Assembly: GCF_963677685.1 (NCBI RefSeq)
Contig: NZ_OY782186.1
Coordinates: forward strand, 930,001 to 994,000
Length of the DNA stretch: 64,000 nt
Source of the DNA: an uncultured Bacteroides sp.
Lineage (GTDB): Bacteria > Bacteroidota > Bacteroidia > Bacteroidales > Bacteroidaceae
Direction of reading: 5' to 3'
Part shown: piece by piece, positions 10,133 to 18,987 of the stretch
Layout of the letters: every line of letters starts with the position of its first letter
Numbering within the stretch: the first letter of the stretch is position 1
The notes under the pieces: model-generated
What the model was told of the DNA's origin: nothing
Seen by the model: the letters and a program-made list of their open reading frames with translations, nothing else
Database searches by the model: none
Program-made: the position numbers and the translations under genes

Positions 10133-11182
10133 ATGGATATGAAAAAGTTTTTTTTACATCTTCTCGTCTCTTGCTCTCTAGTCTCTATTTTAGCATGTAG
10201 TGGAAATAAGGGAATACTTATTCCGACATCAAGTGGTCGCCCTTATGAGTTGCTAGTTGTTGTAGACCATAATTTATGGGAACGTCCTGCGGGAAGAGCC
10301 TTATATAATGTTTTGGATACTGATGTTCCAGGCTTGCCACAATCCGAGCGTTCATTTAGAATGATGTATTCTTCACCTAAAAATTATGATTCTACGTTAA
10401 AGTTGATACGTAACATTATTATTGTTGATATTCAAAAAGACCGGTATACTCAAGCTAAGTTTAAATACGCTAGAGATGTATATGCTGCTCCTCAGGTAAT
10501 TTTGACTATCCAAGCTCCAAGTGAAGCTGAATTCCAAAAATTTGTAACTGATAATAAAGAAGTTATTATTGACTTCTTCACTCATGCTGAAATGAATCGG
10601 CAAATAGTTTCTTTAGAAAAAGATCATAGCGATTTTATTTCGTCAAAAGTAGATTCTATATTTGGTTGTAGTATATGGCTTCCAGGGGAGTTAACTAGCT
10701 CTAAAATAGGCAAAAACTTTTTTTGGGCGGCGACTAATACGGCTACGGCCGATCAGAATTTTGTGATGTACTCTTATCCATATACTGATAAAGACACTTT
10801 CACTAAGTCCTATTTTATACATAAGCGAGATTCAGTGATGAAAATAAATATTCCTGGTGCACAAGAAGGAATGTATATGATGACAGACTCTTCTATGGTC
10901 TCAGTTAAACCTATTGGAGTTCATGGTGACTATACACTTGAAGTACGAGGTTTATGGAGAGTGAAGAATGATTTCATGGGAGGCCCTTTTGTTTCTCATG
11001 TACGCTTGGATAAGAAACATCAGCAAATTATAGTTGCTGAAATCTTTGTTTATTCTCCTGAGAAAATGAAAAGAAATTTAGTACGTATGCTTGAAGCATC
11101 ATTATATACATTGAAATTGCCAGATGAAACGAAACAGGGTGAAATACCAGTAAATGTATCTAAAGAGAAAGAGCACAAATGA
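10133..11182 (+). CDS. DUF4837 family lipoprotein
   Basis: 349 aa with a lipoprotein signal peptide (lipobox SILACSG, Cys about residue 22). The body contains the DUF4837 signature region RPYELLVVVDHNLWERPAGRALY at its start and GDYTLEVRGLWRVKNDFMGGPFVSH near the C-terminus. The family is restricted to Bacteroidetes and has no assigned function. It is predicted to face the periplasm or the cell surface. It lies 21 nt upstream of pdxA. A possible -7 element, TAGTTTTG, is at 10107-10114. Confidence 0.88.
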   Translation: MDMKKFFLHLLVSCSLVSILACSGNKGILIPTSSGRPYELLVVVDHNLWERPAGRALYNVLDTDVPGLPQSERSFRMMYSSPKNYDSTLKLIRNIIIVDIQKDRYTQAKFKYARDVYAAPQVILTIQAPSEAEFQKFVTDNKEVIIDFFTHAEMNRQIVSLEKDHSDFISSKVDSIFGCSIWLPGELTSSKIGKNFFWAATNTATADQNFVMYSYPYTDKDTFTKSYFIHKRDSVMKINIPGAQEGMYMMTDSSMVSVKPIGVHGDYTLEVRGLWRVKNDFMGGPFVSHVRLDKKHQQIIVAEIFVYSPEKMKRNLVRMLEASLYTLKLPDETKQGEIPVNVSKEKEHK

Positions 11183-11203
11183 TTAATAATTGTTTATTGG
11201 AAA

Positions 11204-12301
11204 ATGGAAGATAATAGAATAAGAGTAGGAATCACGCAAGGCGATATTAATGGGATTGGCTATGAAGTGATATTGAAAACGTTCGCAGATCCCTTGATGT
11301 TGGAGCTGTGTACTCCTATAATATATGGCTCTCCTAAAGTTGCTGCATATCACCGTAAATCACTTGATTTATCTACGAACTTTAGTATTGTAAATTCAGC
11401 GTCTGAAGCTGCTCATAATAAATTGAGTGTAGTTAACTGCATAGATGATGAGGTAAAAGTTGAATATGCTAAAGCTGATCCAGAAGCGGGAAAAGCAGCT
11501 TTAAGTGCTTTAGAAAAAGCTGTTGAAGAGTACAAATCCGGTCTTATAGATGTTATCGTTACAGCTCCGATAAACAAACATACTATTCAGTCTGATGCAT
11601 TTTCTTTTCCCGGGCACACTGAATATATTGAAGAGAAGCTAGGCAATGGAGATAAAGCGTTGATGATACTTATGCAGAATGATTTTCGTATGGCATTGGT
11701 AACCGGGCATATTCCGGTTAGTCAGATAGCACCTACTATAACGAAAGAGTTGATTCAAGAGAAGTTGAACATATTTAATCATTCTTTAAAGCAAGATTTT
11801 GGTATAAATAATCCTCGTATCGCTGTTTTATCTCTGAACCCTCATGCAGGAGATAGCGGTCTTCTAGGTACGGAAGAGGAGGAAATTATTACTCCTGCTA
11901 TTCAGGAAATGGTTGCTAAGGGAATTACTTGTTATGGTCCATATGCAGCAGATGGTTTTATGGGTTCTGGTAATTATACTCATTTTGATGGTATTTTAGC
12001 TATGTATCATGACCAAGGATTAGCGCCTTTTAAAGCTCTCGCAATGGATGAAGGAGTTAATTATACTGCTGGATTGCCTGTTATTCGGACTTCTCCTGGG
12101 CACGGAACAGCTTATGATATTGCAGGGCAGGGTATAGCAAGTGAAGATTCTTTCCGCCAGGCGATATATGTTGCTATCGATGTATTTCGTAATCGGAAAA
12201 ATGATAAAATAGCTCATTCAAATCCATTAAGGAAACAATACTACGATAAACGTGATGACAGTGATAAGCTGAAACTCGATACGATTGACGACGAAATTTA
12301 G
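11204..12301 (+). CDS. pdxA: 4-hydroxythreonine-4-phosphate dehydrogenase
   Basis: 365 aa. NAD-dependent oxidation and decarboxylation of 4-phosphohydroxy-L-threonine in the DXP-dependent vitamin B6 pathway. It opens with RVGITQGDINGIGYEV. It also shows TAPINKHT with PGHTEYIE (metal and substrate His), LSLNPHAGDSGLLG, the YHDQGLAPFKA motif and RTSPGHGTAYDIAG, which together define PdxA. The C-terminal tail of about 25 residues is charged and likely disordered. A strong bidirectional-type hairpin follows at 12317. Confidence 0.95.
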   Translation: MEDNRIRVGITQGDINGIGYEVILKTFADPLMLELCTPIIYGSPKVAAYHRKSLDLSTNFSIVNSASEAAHNKLSVVNCIDDEVKVEYAKADPEAGKAALSALEKAVEEYKSGLIDVIVTAPINKHTIQSDAFSFPGHTEYIEEKLGNGDKALMILMQNDFRMALVTGHIPVSQIAPTITKELIQEKLNIFNHSLKQDFGINNPRIAVLSLNPHAGDSGLLGTEEEEIITPAIQEMVAKGITCYGPYAADGFMGSGNYTHFDGILAMYHDQGLAPFKALAMDEGVNYTAGLPVIRTSPGHGTAYDIAGQGIASEDSFRQAIYVAIDVFRNRKNDKIAHSNPLRKQYYDKRDDSDKLKLDTIDDEI

Positions 12302-12316
12302 TCTGTTGTCATAAAT

Positions 12317-12360
12317 GCCCGAGCAAAAATGTATGTTCTATATTTTTGCTCGGGCTTTTT
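12317..12360 (+). terminator. Terminator after pdxA
   Basis: The stem GCCCGAGCAAAAAT pairs with ATTTTTGCTCGGGC and is followed by a T tract. The A-rich 5' arm could also stop minus-strand transcription of the convergent sulfatase gene, whose stop is at 12421. Confidence 0.85.
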
Positions 12361-12420
12361 TTATTTTAAATATCTACTAGAGATAAATCTGATAAAAATT
12401 CGGTGTGTAATCTTTATCAC

Positions 12421-14253
12421 TTAGCGTTTGGCTAAATCATCATATAACTTTTGTAATAAAGCTTGTCCTTTTATTAAGTTTTCACCCGGCTTTTTGCCTA
12501 TATCTGACACCGTTTTTAAAGATTCACAGTTGAATACTACTTCATTACCAGGGGTAAGGAATCCAAAAGCATTGGGACAACTGAAATAAGCGAAGTGAGG
12601 TGAAGCTGGATTTAGAATGTTTTTGCTAAAGGCAAAATCATTATGTTGTATTCCTAATTGATAAAGTAAAGTAGCAGCTATGTCTATTTGTGAAGCATAT
12701 ATACCTATGTGCATAGGCGTTTTAATGGCACCCCCAGTTAGTATGAGTGGAATTTTATATCTATCTACTGAAAAATTACTTAGATCATCAGGATACCTTC
12801 TTGCATGATCGGGAACAAGTACTATTAGCGTATTATCCCACCATTTCGTTTGCTTAAACTGATCAATGAAATTACCTAAGCAACTATCTGCATAAGCAAC
12901 TGAGTTCAGATATGGATGAGACAATTTGTGAAAGGGTACATCATAAGGTTCATGACTACTTGAAGTCTGCAATATTTTCATAAAAGGTTCTTGTTGCTTT
13001 CCTCTTATTAAATCAGAAATCATACGGTTGAATACAATGTGATCATGAGCTCCCCATTTACTAAGCCTGTCACTCAGCGGAAAATCTTCATCACAAATGA
13101 TACGGTTAATCCCCATGGAGATAAGATATGAACGCATGTTAGTGAAATCAGCATCTCCTCCATAGTAATATTGGAGATTGTAACCTGCTCTTTTTAGAGA
13201 TTTGGGTATAGCAGGAAGAGACTGTGATTTTCGAGGGTATTTCATTATACTGGTAGTTGGTTGAGACGGATATCCACTTAAAATAGATACGAGTCCTCTG
13301 TCTGTTCTGAAACTATTTGCATAGAAATGAGTAAATAGAATACCCTCTTTCCCCAACTTATCCATATTAACTGCCACATTAGGTAATCCGCCCAATGATT
13401 CCATGGTTTTAGACATGAAGCTCTCGAGGATTATAAATATAACATTGGGGCGCTTTTTTTTGATTAGCTGAGGAATACTGTCGCTAACAGGTTGGTCTAT
13501 TAATTCTTTGAATATAGTATTAGCTTGTTTTTCATCCATGAAGCGGTATTGTTTGCTAAAATCTTTTTCATGGCTAATAGACTCCATTAGGCTGAAAAGC
13601 GGATTGATGGCCGCATGATTTAGTAGCATCTTGTTGCTAAAATATACTTTGCTAATATTCATGGTAGATACGGTGAAGCCTCCTCTAATAGGAATAAAGA
13701 GCAGACCTAATAATAGTAGCATAATTCCTGCTACAGTAAGCCGTTTCGGAATAGGTTTATGTTCTCCTTTTTGCTTTATCAATGCTGTTTGGAAAATAAA
13801 GAATAATGCTATACTTATAATAAATAGAGCAACAACTCCTGAAAGAACGAATCCTATACTAACACTTGCCAATGCATCTTTGGGAGAAGAAAAGAAATAG
13901 AATAGGGGAGTTGAATCGAGTCTAAATCCCCAATAACTATATAAAGCCAAATCACAAATGAATGTTATTGATATAGCAAGAGATATAATGCTATAATATA
14001 TTTTTCGTGTAGTTGAGATAATGTTAGGCATTAGCCATAAAGAAAGGATCTGAATGATTGTTGGTATAGCGGTAAGATAGCCAGCCAACGAGAGGTCTAA
14101 AGGAAGCCCATGATACATGACACTTAAATAATCACTTAGGGATGCATCTTTGAATAGATTATGATAATATATCATAAACAAAGGTTTCTGTAATATAAAA
14201 ATAAGAACGAAAGTTAAGTAAGTTTTCGCAAATAGCCAAAGATGTCTTTTCAT
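12421..14253 (-). CDS. LTA synthase-family sulfatase-fold membrane enzyme
   Basis: 610 aa. About five transmembrane helices occupy the first 210 residues, and an extracytoplasmic alkaline-phosphatase/sulfatase-like domain follows. Visible catalytic landmarks are FIILESFMSK (metal Glu), FRTDRGL with the nucleophilic Thr, and VPDHARRYP (metal Asp/His) near residue 525. Gram-negative members of this family transfer phosphoethanolamine or phosphoglycerol to lipid A or glycans, because these cells have no lipoteichoic acid. The acceptor cannot be read from the sequence. It is divergent from the sigma-54 activator gene, with a 122-nt shared upstream region. Confidence 0.87.
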   Translation of the reverse strand: MKRHLWLFAKTYLTFVLIFILQKPLFMIYYHNLFKDASLSDYLSVMYHGLPLDLSLAGYLTAIPTIIQILSLWLMPNIISTTRKIYYSIISLAISITFICDLALYSYWGFRLDSTPLFYFFSSPKDALASVSIGFVLSGVVALFIISIALFFIFQTALIKQKGEHKPIPKRLTVAGIMLLLLGLLFIPIRGGFTVSTMNISKVYFSNKMLLNHAAINPLFSLMESISHEKDFSKQYRFMDEKQANTIFKELIDQPVSDSIPQLIKKKRPNVIFIILESFMSKTMESLGGLPNVAVNMDKLGKEGILFTHFYANSFRTDRGLVSILSGYPSQPTTSIMKYPRKSQSLPAIPKSLKRAGYNLQYYYGGDADFTNMRSYLISMGINRIICDEDFPLSDRLSKWGAHDHIVFNRMISDLIRGKQQEPFMKILQTSSSHEPYDVPFHKLSHPYLNSVAYADSCLGNFIDQFKQTKWWDNTLIVLVPDHARRYPDDLSNFSVDRYKIPLILTGGAIKTPMHIGIYASQIDIAATLLYQLGIQHNDFAFSKNILNPASPHFAYFSCPNAFGFLTPGNEVVFNCESLKTVSDIGKKPGENLIKGQALLQKLYDDLAKR

Positions 14254-14287
14254 TTTATTAAAGATATTATCGTTGTCATTATCGTGG

Positions 14288-14295
14288 CAAAGATA
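14288..14295 (-). promoter_or_regulatory. -7 element for the sulfatase-family gene
   Basis: The minus strand reads TATCTTTG, a perfect TAnnTTTG match, 35 bp ahead of the start at 14253. It forms one arm of an inverted repeat: GGCAAAG at 14286-14292 and CTTTGCC at 14302-14308. Confidence 0.55.
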
Positions 14296-14327
14296 ATATA
14301 ACTTTGCCTAATATATCGGCTTTTCTA

Positions 14328-14357
14328 TTGTGCGATTCAAAGCTTTTTGTAATTTTG
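14328..14357 (+). promoter_or_regulatory. Promoter of the sigma-54 activator/lptE/secG operon
   Basis: TTG at 14328-14330 is followed after exactly 19 bp by TAATTTTG at 14350-14357. This matches the Bacteroides -33/-7 consensus and would start transcription about 12 nt ahead of the ATG at 14376. Confidence 0.6.
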
Positions 14358-14375
14358 TCATAGATTTAGTATATT

Positions 14376-15614
14376 ATGACAAAAGCGGAAATACAACAAG
14401 TAAAACTGAGATTTGGTATTATTGGTAATACGGAGTCGCTGATACGTGCAATAGATGTTGCTATTCAGGTAGCACCAACCGATTTGTCTGTACTTATCAC
14501 AGGAGAGAGTGGTGTGGGGAAAGAAAGCTTTCCGCAGATTATTCATCAGTTTAGTAGAAGAAAACACGGACAATATATTGCAGTAAACTGCGGTGCTATA
14601 CCTGAAGGGACAATTGATTCAGAACTTTTTGGACATGAAAAAGGGGCTTTTACAGGTGCTATAGGCGAGCGAAAAGGATACTTTGGCGAAGCTGACGGAG
14701 GGACTATCTTCTTAGATGAAGTTGGTGAATTGCCTTTGCCTACACAAGCTCGCTTGCTACGTGTGTTGGAGAGTGGTGAATTTATAAAAGTTGGTTCTTC
14801 AAAGGTGCAGAAAACAGATGTGAGAATTGTTGCGGCTACAAATGTAAACCTAACAAGGGCTATATCTGAAGGGCGTTTTCGTGAAGATCTTTATTATCGT
14901 CTTAATACTGTTCCTATTCAAATACCTTCATTACGTGAGCGTGGTGATGATGTTGTTTTACTTTTCCGAAAATTTGCAGCTGATTTTGCAGAAAAATATC
15001 GTATGCCTGCTATTCAATTAACTGAAGATGCCCGCAGTGTACTTTTGACTTATGCTTGGCCTGGGAATGTTCGGCAGTTGAAAAATATCACGGAGCAAAT
15101 ATCCATTATAGAAACTAATCGTGAGATTAATGCTAATCTTTTGCGAACATACCTTCCTGCCAAACCCGATGAGCAACGTTTACCGGCCTTATTTGGGGTA
15201 AAATCGGGTAAAGAGTTTGAGAGTGAGAGAGAAATATTATATCAAGTATTGTTTGATATGCGCCAGGATGTAACTGAACTGAAAAGGCTCGTTCACGATA
15301 TTATGTCCGAAAGAGGTGGCGTTGCCAATAATGTTCAAGCCACCACTACTCCGGCATTGTATAACTCTTCTGCTATAGTCGCACCGGCACAACCTACTCC
15401 TCCGACTATCAACATACGTTCAAAGCAAGATGATGATGACATTCAGGATACAGAAGAGTATGTTGAAGAATCTCTTTCACTTGATGATTTAGAGAAAGAA
15501 ATGATACGCAAGGCTCTTCTTAGGCATCATGGTAAGAGAAAAAATGCAGCGAAAGATTTAAATATATCGGAACGCACCCTTTATAGAAAAATAAAAGAAT
15601 ATGAATTGGATTAA
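14376..15614 (+). CDS. Sigma-54-interacting transcriptional activator lacking a receiver domain
   Basis: 412 aa bacterial enhancer-binding protein. The AAA+ domain begins almost at the N-terminus, with Walker A GESGVGKE, the sigma-54 contact loop GAFTGA, Walker B IFLDEVGELP and the R-finger region ending NVRQLKN. A low-complexity linker at about residues 300-365 leads to a Fis-type helix-turn-helix (KNAAKDLNISERTLYRKIKEYEL). There is no receiver, GAF or PAS domain, so the input signal must act by another route. The last codons overlap lptE by 14 nt, tying this regulator to envelope genes lptE and secG. Confidence 0.9.
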   Translation: MTKAEIQQVKLRFGIIGNTESLIRAIDVAIQVAPTDLSVLITGESGVGKESFPQIIHQFSRRKHGQYIAVNCGAIPEGTIDSELFGHEKGAFTGAIGERKGYFGEADGGTIFLDEVGELPLPTQARLLRVLESGEFIKVGSSKVQKTDVRIVAATNVNLTRAISEGRFREDLYYRLNTVPIQIPSLRERGDDVVLLFRKFAADFAEKYRMPAIQLTEDARSVLLTYAWPGNVRQLKNITEQISIIETNREINANLLRTYLPAKPDEQRLPALFGVKSGKEFESEREILYQVLFDMRQDVTELKRLVHDIMSERGGVANNVQATTTPALYNSSAIVAPAQPTPPTINIRSKQDDDDIQDTEEYVEESLSLDDLEKEMIRKALLRHHGKRKNAAKDLNISERTLYRKIKEYELD

Positions 15615-16125
15615 AAAGATAACACAAGCATCTCTGTTTGTTTCTTTATTGGTAGTGGTTATTTCTTGTAGTGTATCTTATAAATTTAATGGGTCTTCTA
15701 TTAATTATGATAAGGTAAAGACCATTTCCATTGCAGATTTTCCTATAAAGGCTGCGTATGTCTATGCTCCTCTAGCTACCAAATTTAATCAGAAATTAAA
15801 GGATATTTATATTCAGCAAACTCGTCTACGTCTTGTAAAAAAGAATGCTGATTTGGTTATTGATGGAGAGATTACGGGTTATAACCAGTATAACCAGTCG
15901 GTGAAAGCTGATGGCTACTCTTCGGAAGTGAAGCTAACCATAACAGTGAATGTTCGATATGTAAATAATACCAATCATGCAGAAGACTTTGATGATAAAC
16001 AGTTTACAGCTTTCCGTACTTATGATTCCACGAAAATGTTGACTGCGGTTCAAGATGAGCTTATTGACCAGATGGTGAAAGATATTACAGATCAGATATT
16101 TAATGCAACTGTTGCTAATTGGTAA
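15601..16125 (+). CDS. lptE: LPS assembly lipoprotein LptE
   Basis: 174 aa, with a lipoprotein signal peptide (VVVISCSVSY, lipidated Cys near residue 23). The Bacteroidetes LptE-family body contains YKFNGSSINYDKVKTISI at its start and ADLVIDGEITGYNQYNQSVKADG in the middle. LptE plugs the LptD barrel and helps deliver LPS to the outer surface. The start overlaps the end of the sigma-54 activator, and the next gene starts 5 nt after the stop, so the four genes form one operon. Confidence 0.87.
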   Translation: MNWIKKITQASLFVSLLVVVISCSVSYKFNGSSINYDKVKTISIADFPIKAAYVYAPLATKFNQKLKDIYIQQTRLRLVKKNADLVIDGEITGYNQYNQSVKADGYSSEVKLTITVNVRYVNNTNHAEDFDDKQFTAFRTYDSTKMLTAVQDELIDQMVKDITDQIFNATVANW

Positions 16126-16130
16126 AATTG

Positions 16131-16946
16131 ATGACGTTAGTGGACTTAGAAGAATGGATTCAGCATCCGGATAGATTAGATAGAGATACTCTATATGAAC
16201 TTCGCACTTTAGTGACGAGGTATCCTTACTTTCAATCCATTCGACTCCTTTACCTTAAAAATTTATATCTTCTTCATGATGCTACTTTTGGTGAAGAGTT
16301 ACGGAAGGCAGCGCTTTACGTTGCTGATCGTAGGGCACTTTTCAGTTTGCTGGAGGGCGATAAATATACTAGTCCCGGAGCTCTTAAAGCGAAAAAAGCG
16401 AAAGTTGATGATTTGGCTGATGAACCTACTCTTGATCGTACTCTGACTCTTATTGATAAATTTCTTTCATCTGTACCTCAGGAACAAAATCAGCAAACCG
16501 ATTTTGATTATTCCACTGATTACACAGCTTACTTACTTGAAGAAAAAGAAGATTCTCCATTTTTAATCGAAGAAGAAGAGAAACCTCAATTGCGAGGACA
16601 TGAATTGATTGACGGCTTTATTGAAAAAAACAATGCTGCCGATGTGTATTCTTTGCGGTTGAATTCTCTTTCTAGTGATGAGTCGGAAAAATCGGATGAC
16701 TCTTATGATTGGCAGGAAGACAAAACTTTAGCAGCTACCAATGCTGTTACGGAAATCGTTGATGACGAGGAAGATGACACCTGTTTTACTGAAACTTTGG
16801 CTAAAATTTATGTTAAGCAGCAACGATATTCCAAAGCTCTTGAAATAATTGAAAAATTAAATTTGAAATATCCAAAAAAAAATGCTTACTTTGCGGATCA
16901 AATAAGGTTTTTGAAGAAATTGATTATTAACGCTAAATCAAAATAA
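16131..16946 (+). CDS. Acidic TPR-like cytoplasmic protein
   Basis: 271 aa from the ATG at 16131. A TTG four codons earlier lies inside lptE and is less likely. The N-terminus is helical (LRTLVTRYPYFQSIRLLYLKNL). The middle is very acidic, and a TPR-like pair near the C-terminus reads TETLAKIYVKQQRYSKALEIIEKLNLKYP. There is no signal peptide. The function is unknown. Its position between lptE and secG (gaps of 5 and 4 nt) is the only clue and hints at envelope or secretion support. Confidence 0.82.
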   Translation: MTLVDLEEWIQHPDRLDRDTLYELRTLVTRYPYFQSIRLLYLKNLYLLHDATFGEELRKAALYVADRRALFSLLEGDKYTSPGALKAKKAKVDDLADEPTLDRTLTLIDKFLSSVPQEQNQQTDFDYSTDYTAYLLEEKEDSPFLIEEEEKPQLRGHELIDGFIEKNNAADVYSLRLNSLSSDESEKSDDSYDWQEDKTLAATNAVTEIVDDEEDDTCFTETLAKIYVKQQRYSKALEIIEKLNLKYPKKNAYFADQIRFLKKLIINAKSK

Positions 16947-16950
16947 CAAG

Positions 16951-17310
16951 ATGTATTTATTATTAGTTATCTTAATGGTTATTGCTTCCATATTGATGTG
17001 CTTTATTGTATTGATACAGAATTCAAAAGGTGGAGGTTTATCTTCTGGTTTTTCTTCTTCTAATCAAATCATGGGAGTTCGTAAAACTACTGACTTTTTG
17101 GAAAAAGCAACATGGGGATTAGCCATTTTTATGGTTGTAGCAAGTATCTGTTCTGCTTATGTTATGCCATCTAATGTTGCTAAAGACGAAAGTGCTATAT
17201 TGCAACAGGCTGAAAAAGAAGAAGCTACGAATCCGTATAATATTCCTGCCGGTACTGCTGCTCCTAAAGCTACAACGACAACGACGTTACCTGCAGACTC
17301 AGCTAAGTAA
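16951..17310 (+). CDS. secG: Preprotein translocase subunit SecG
   Basis: 119 aa inner-membrane protein with two transmembrane helices (about residues 2-22 and 53-72). The conserved cytoplasmic loop has LIQNSKGGGLSSGFSSSNQIMG followed by TTDFLEKATW. It is an accessory part of the SecYEG channel. The C-terminal tail of about 45 residues, rich in Ala and Thr, is longer than in E. coli and looks disordered. It ends the sigma-54 activator operon, and a terminator follows. Confidence 0.93.
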   Translation: MYLLLVILMVIASILMCFIVLIQNSKGGGLSSGFSSSNQIMGVRKTTDFLEKATWGLAIFMVVASICSAYVMPSNVAKDESAILQQAEKEEATNPYNIPAGTAAPKATTTTTLPADSAK

Positions 17311-17341
17311 TAATTACGTTAGTGTTATTATAGTTATATAT

Positions 17342-17375
17342 AAAAGGAGGTATCTACAAAGATACTTCCTTTTTT
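17342..17375 (+). terminator. Terminator after secG
   Basis: The stem AAAAGGAGGTATCT pairs with AGATACTTCCTTTT (one mismatch/wobble) around a 4-nt loop and runs into a T tract. Confidence 0.85.
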
Positions 17376-17469
17376 TATATCTATATCGTTCTTTTTTATA
17401 AATCAAGGAGTATATCTGCCGTGATGTACTCTTTCATGTTTTTTAGGCTTTAATTGTGTCTCTTTATCA

Positions 17470-17498
17470 TTGGTGCATAGCGGATTTGATTATCTTTG
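17470..17498 (+). promoter_or_regulatory. Promoter of the MFS transporter gene
   Basis: TTG at 17470-17472 is followed after 18 bp by a perfect -7 TATCTTTG at 17491-17498, about 37 bp ahead of the ATG at 17535. Confidence 0.6.
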
Positions 17499-17534
17499 TC
17501 GCCAAATTAAATAAATAATAAGAAATATACTACA

Positions 17535-18890
17535 ATGACGGAACAATTGAGTAAAAAATTGAATGACTCGAAGGCGACCCGCTGGATGGCTTTGGGGGTT
17601 GTAGCCTTTACCATGATGGCTGCCTATTATGTAAATGATGTGATGGCTCCTCTCAAAACCATGCTTGAATCTGATTTAGGATGGATAAGTACTGATTACG
17701 GATATTATACTGGAGCTTATAGCTTTCTGAATGTTTTCTTGTTGATGCTGATTTGGGGAGGTTTGATTCTCGACCGCTTTGGAATCCGTTTTACAGGTAA
17801 GTTATCAGCAATTTTAATGGTGCTTGGTACGGCTTTGCAATATTATGGCATAACCGAACTAGCTGATAGTAATACAATCATTTTAGGACATAAAATGGGG
17901 GTCTTTATTGCTTCTTCCGGATATTCTATCTTTGGAGTTGGAGCAGAGGTTGCCGGAATTACTGTTACTAAAATGATTGCGAAATGGTTTAAAGGCAAAG
18001 AAATGGCTACCGCTATGGGTGTGCAGGTTGCTTTAGCACGTCTCGGTTCTCAGGCAGCTTATTCTGTGGCTATTCCTATTGCGAAACATTTCACTCTTGC
18101 TACTCCTGTATTCATCGGACTTATTTTACTGGTGGGTGGAACCATTGCCTTCTTTGCTTTCTCTGTATTAGATAAGAAGTTGGATAGCCAGCAAGATGTT
18201 ACTGTTGAAAGTGAAGAAGAGAAGTTTTCAATCAAAAATGTCGGGACGATTCTTACAAATCCGGGCTTTTGGTTAATAGCCTTATTGTGCGTTCTTTTCT
18301 ACTCATGCGTATTCCCTTTCCAAAAATTTGCATCAGAATTGATGGTTAGTAAATATGCTATTGATCCTGATTTTGCGGGTTCTATCGTGGGACTTCCTGC
18401 TTTGGGTGCTTTAGTACTTACTCCTATTTTTGGTGGAGTGGTAGACCGAAAAGGTAAAGCCGATACAATTATGATTATCGGTGCTGCTATGCTAATTTTT
18501 GTTCATTTTATATATGCTATGCCTGCTGTTAATAATTGGCTTGTAGCTGTTGTACTGATGATTATACTTGGTATTGCTTTCTCATTAGTTCCTTCTGCCA
18601 TGTGGCCTTCAGTTGCAAAAATATTCCCTGCAAATCAGTTAGGTACTGCTTATGCATTGATTTTCTTTATTCAGAATATTGGTCTTTGGGGAGTTCCTAA
18701 TCTTATTGGTTGGGTTCAGAAACAATATTGTATCGTTGGCACAGTAGATGGTGTTAATCAGTATGACTACACTATACCAATGTTTGTCTTTACCGGTTTT
18801 GCTGTCCTTTCTCTTATTATAGGCTTACTTCTTAGAGTTGCTAATAAGAAATATGGTTATGGTTTGGAAAAAGCGAATATAAAGAAATAA
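17535..18890 (+). CDS. Major facilitator superfamily transporter
   Basis: 451 aa with about twelve hydrophobic segments, cytoplasmic ends and a charged central loop (near residue 230, VTVESEEEKFSIKN). The loop motif ILDRFGIRFTGK after helix 2 resembles the MFS signature, and GGVVDRKGKADT repeats it in the second half. Highly similar single-gene transporters are common in Bacteroides, but I cannot infer the substrate. It is transcribed alone between its own promoter and a bidirectional terminator. Confidence 0.85.
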   Translation: MTEQLSKKLNDSKATRWMALGVVAFTMMAAYYVNDVMAPLKTMLESDLGWISTDYGYYTGAYSFLNVFLLMLIWGGLILDRFGIRFTGKLSAILMVLGTALQYYGITELADSNTIILGHKMGVFIASSGYSIFGVGAEVAGITVTKMIAKWFKGKEMATAMGVQVALARLGSQAAYSVAIPIAKHFTLATPVFIGLILLVGGTIAFFAFSVLDKKLDSQQDVTVESEEEKFSIKNVGTILTNPGFWLIALLCVLFYSCVFPFQKFASELMVSKYAIDPDFAGSIVGLPALGALVLTPIFGGVVDRKGKADTIMIIGAAMLIFVHFIYAMPAVNNWLVAVVLMIILGIAFSLVPSAMWPSVAKIFPANQLGTAYALIFFIQNIGLWGVPNLIGWVQKQYCIVGTVDGVNQYDYTIPMFVFTGFAVLSLIIGLLLRVANKKYGYGLEKANIKK

Positions 18891-18907
18891 CATTCTAAGA
18901 ATAAAAG

Positions 18908-18950
18908 AAGAGCCCAATTTGATTTATTTACAGAATCAAATTGGGCTCTT
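18908..18950. terminator. Bidirectional terminator between the MFS and DUF4831 genes
   Basis: A perfect 17-bp stem starts AAGAGCCCAATTTGATT and ends AATCAAATTGGGCTCTT, with a 9-nt loop. It lies between convergent genes and can serve both. Confidence 0.85.
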
Positions 18951-18987
18951 CTTTATGGTATTAATAAAAATCTCTTCCTAAATACGC

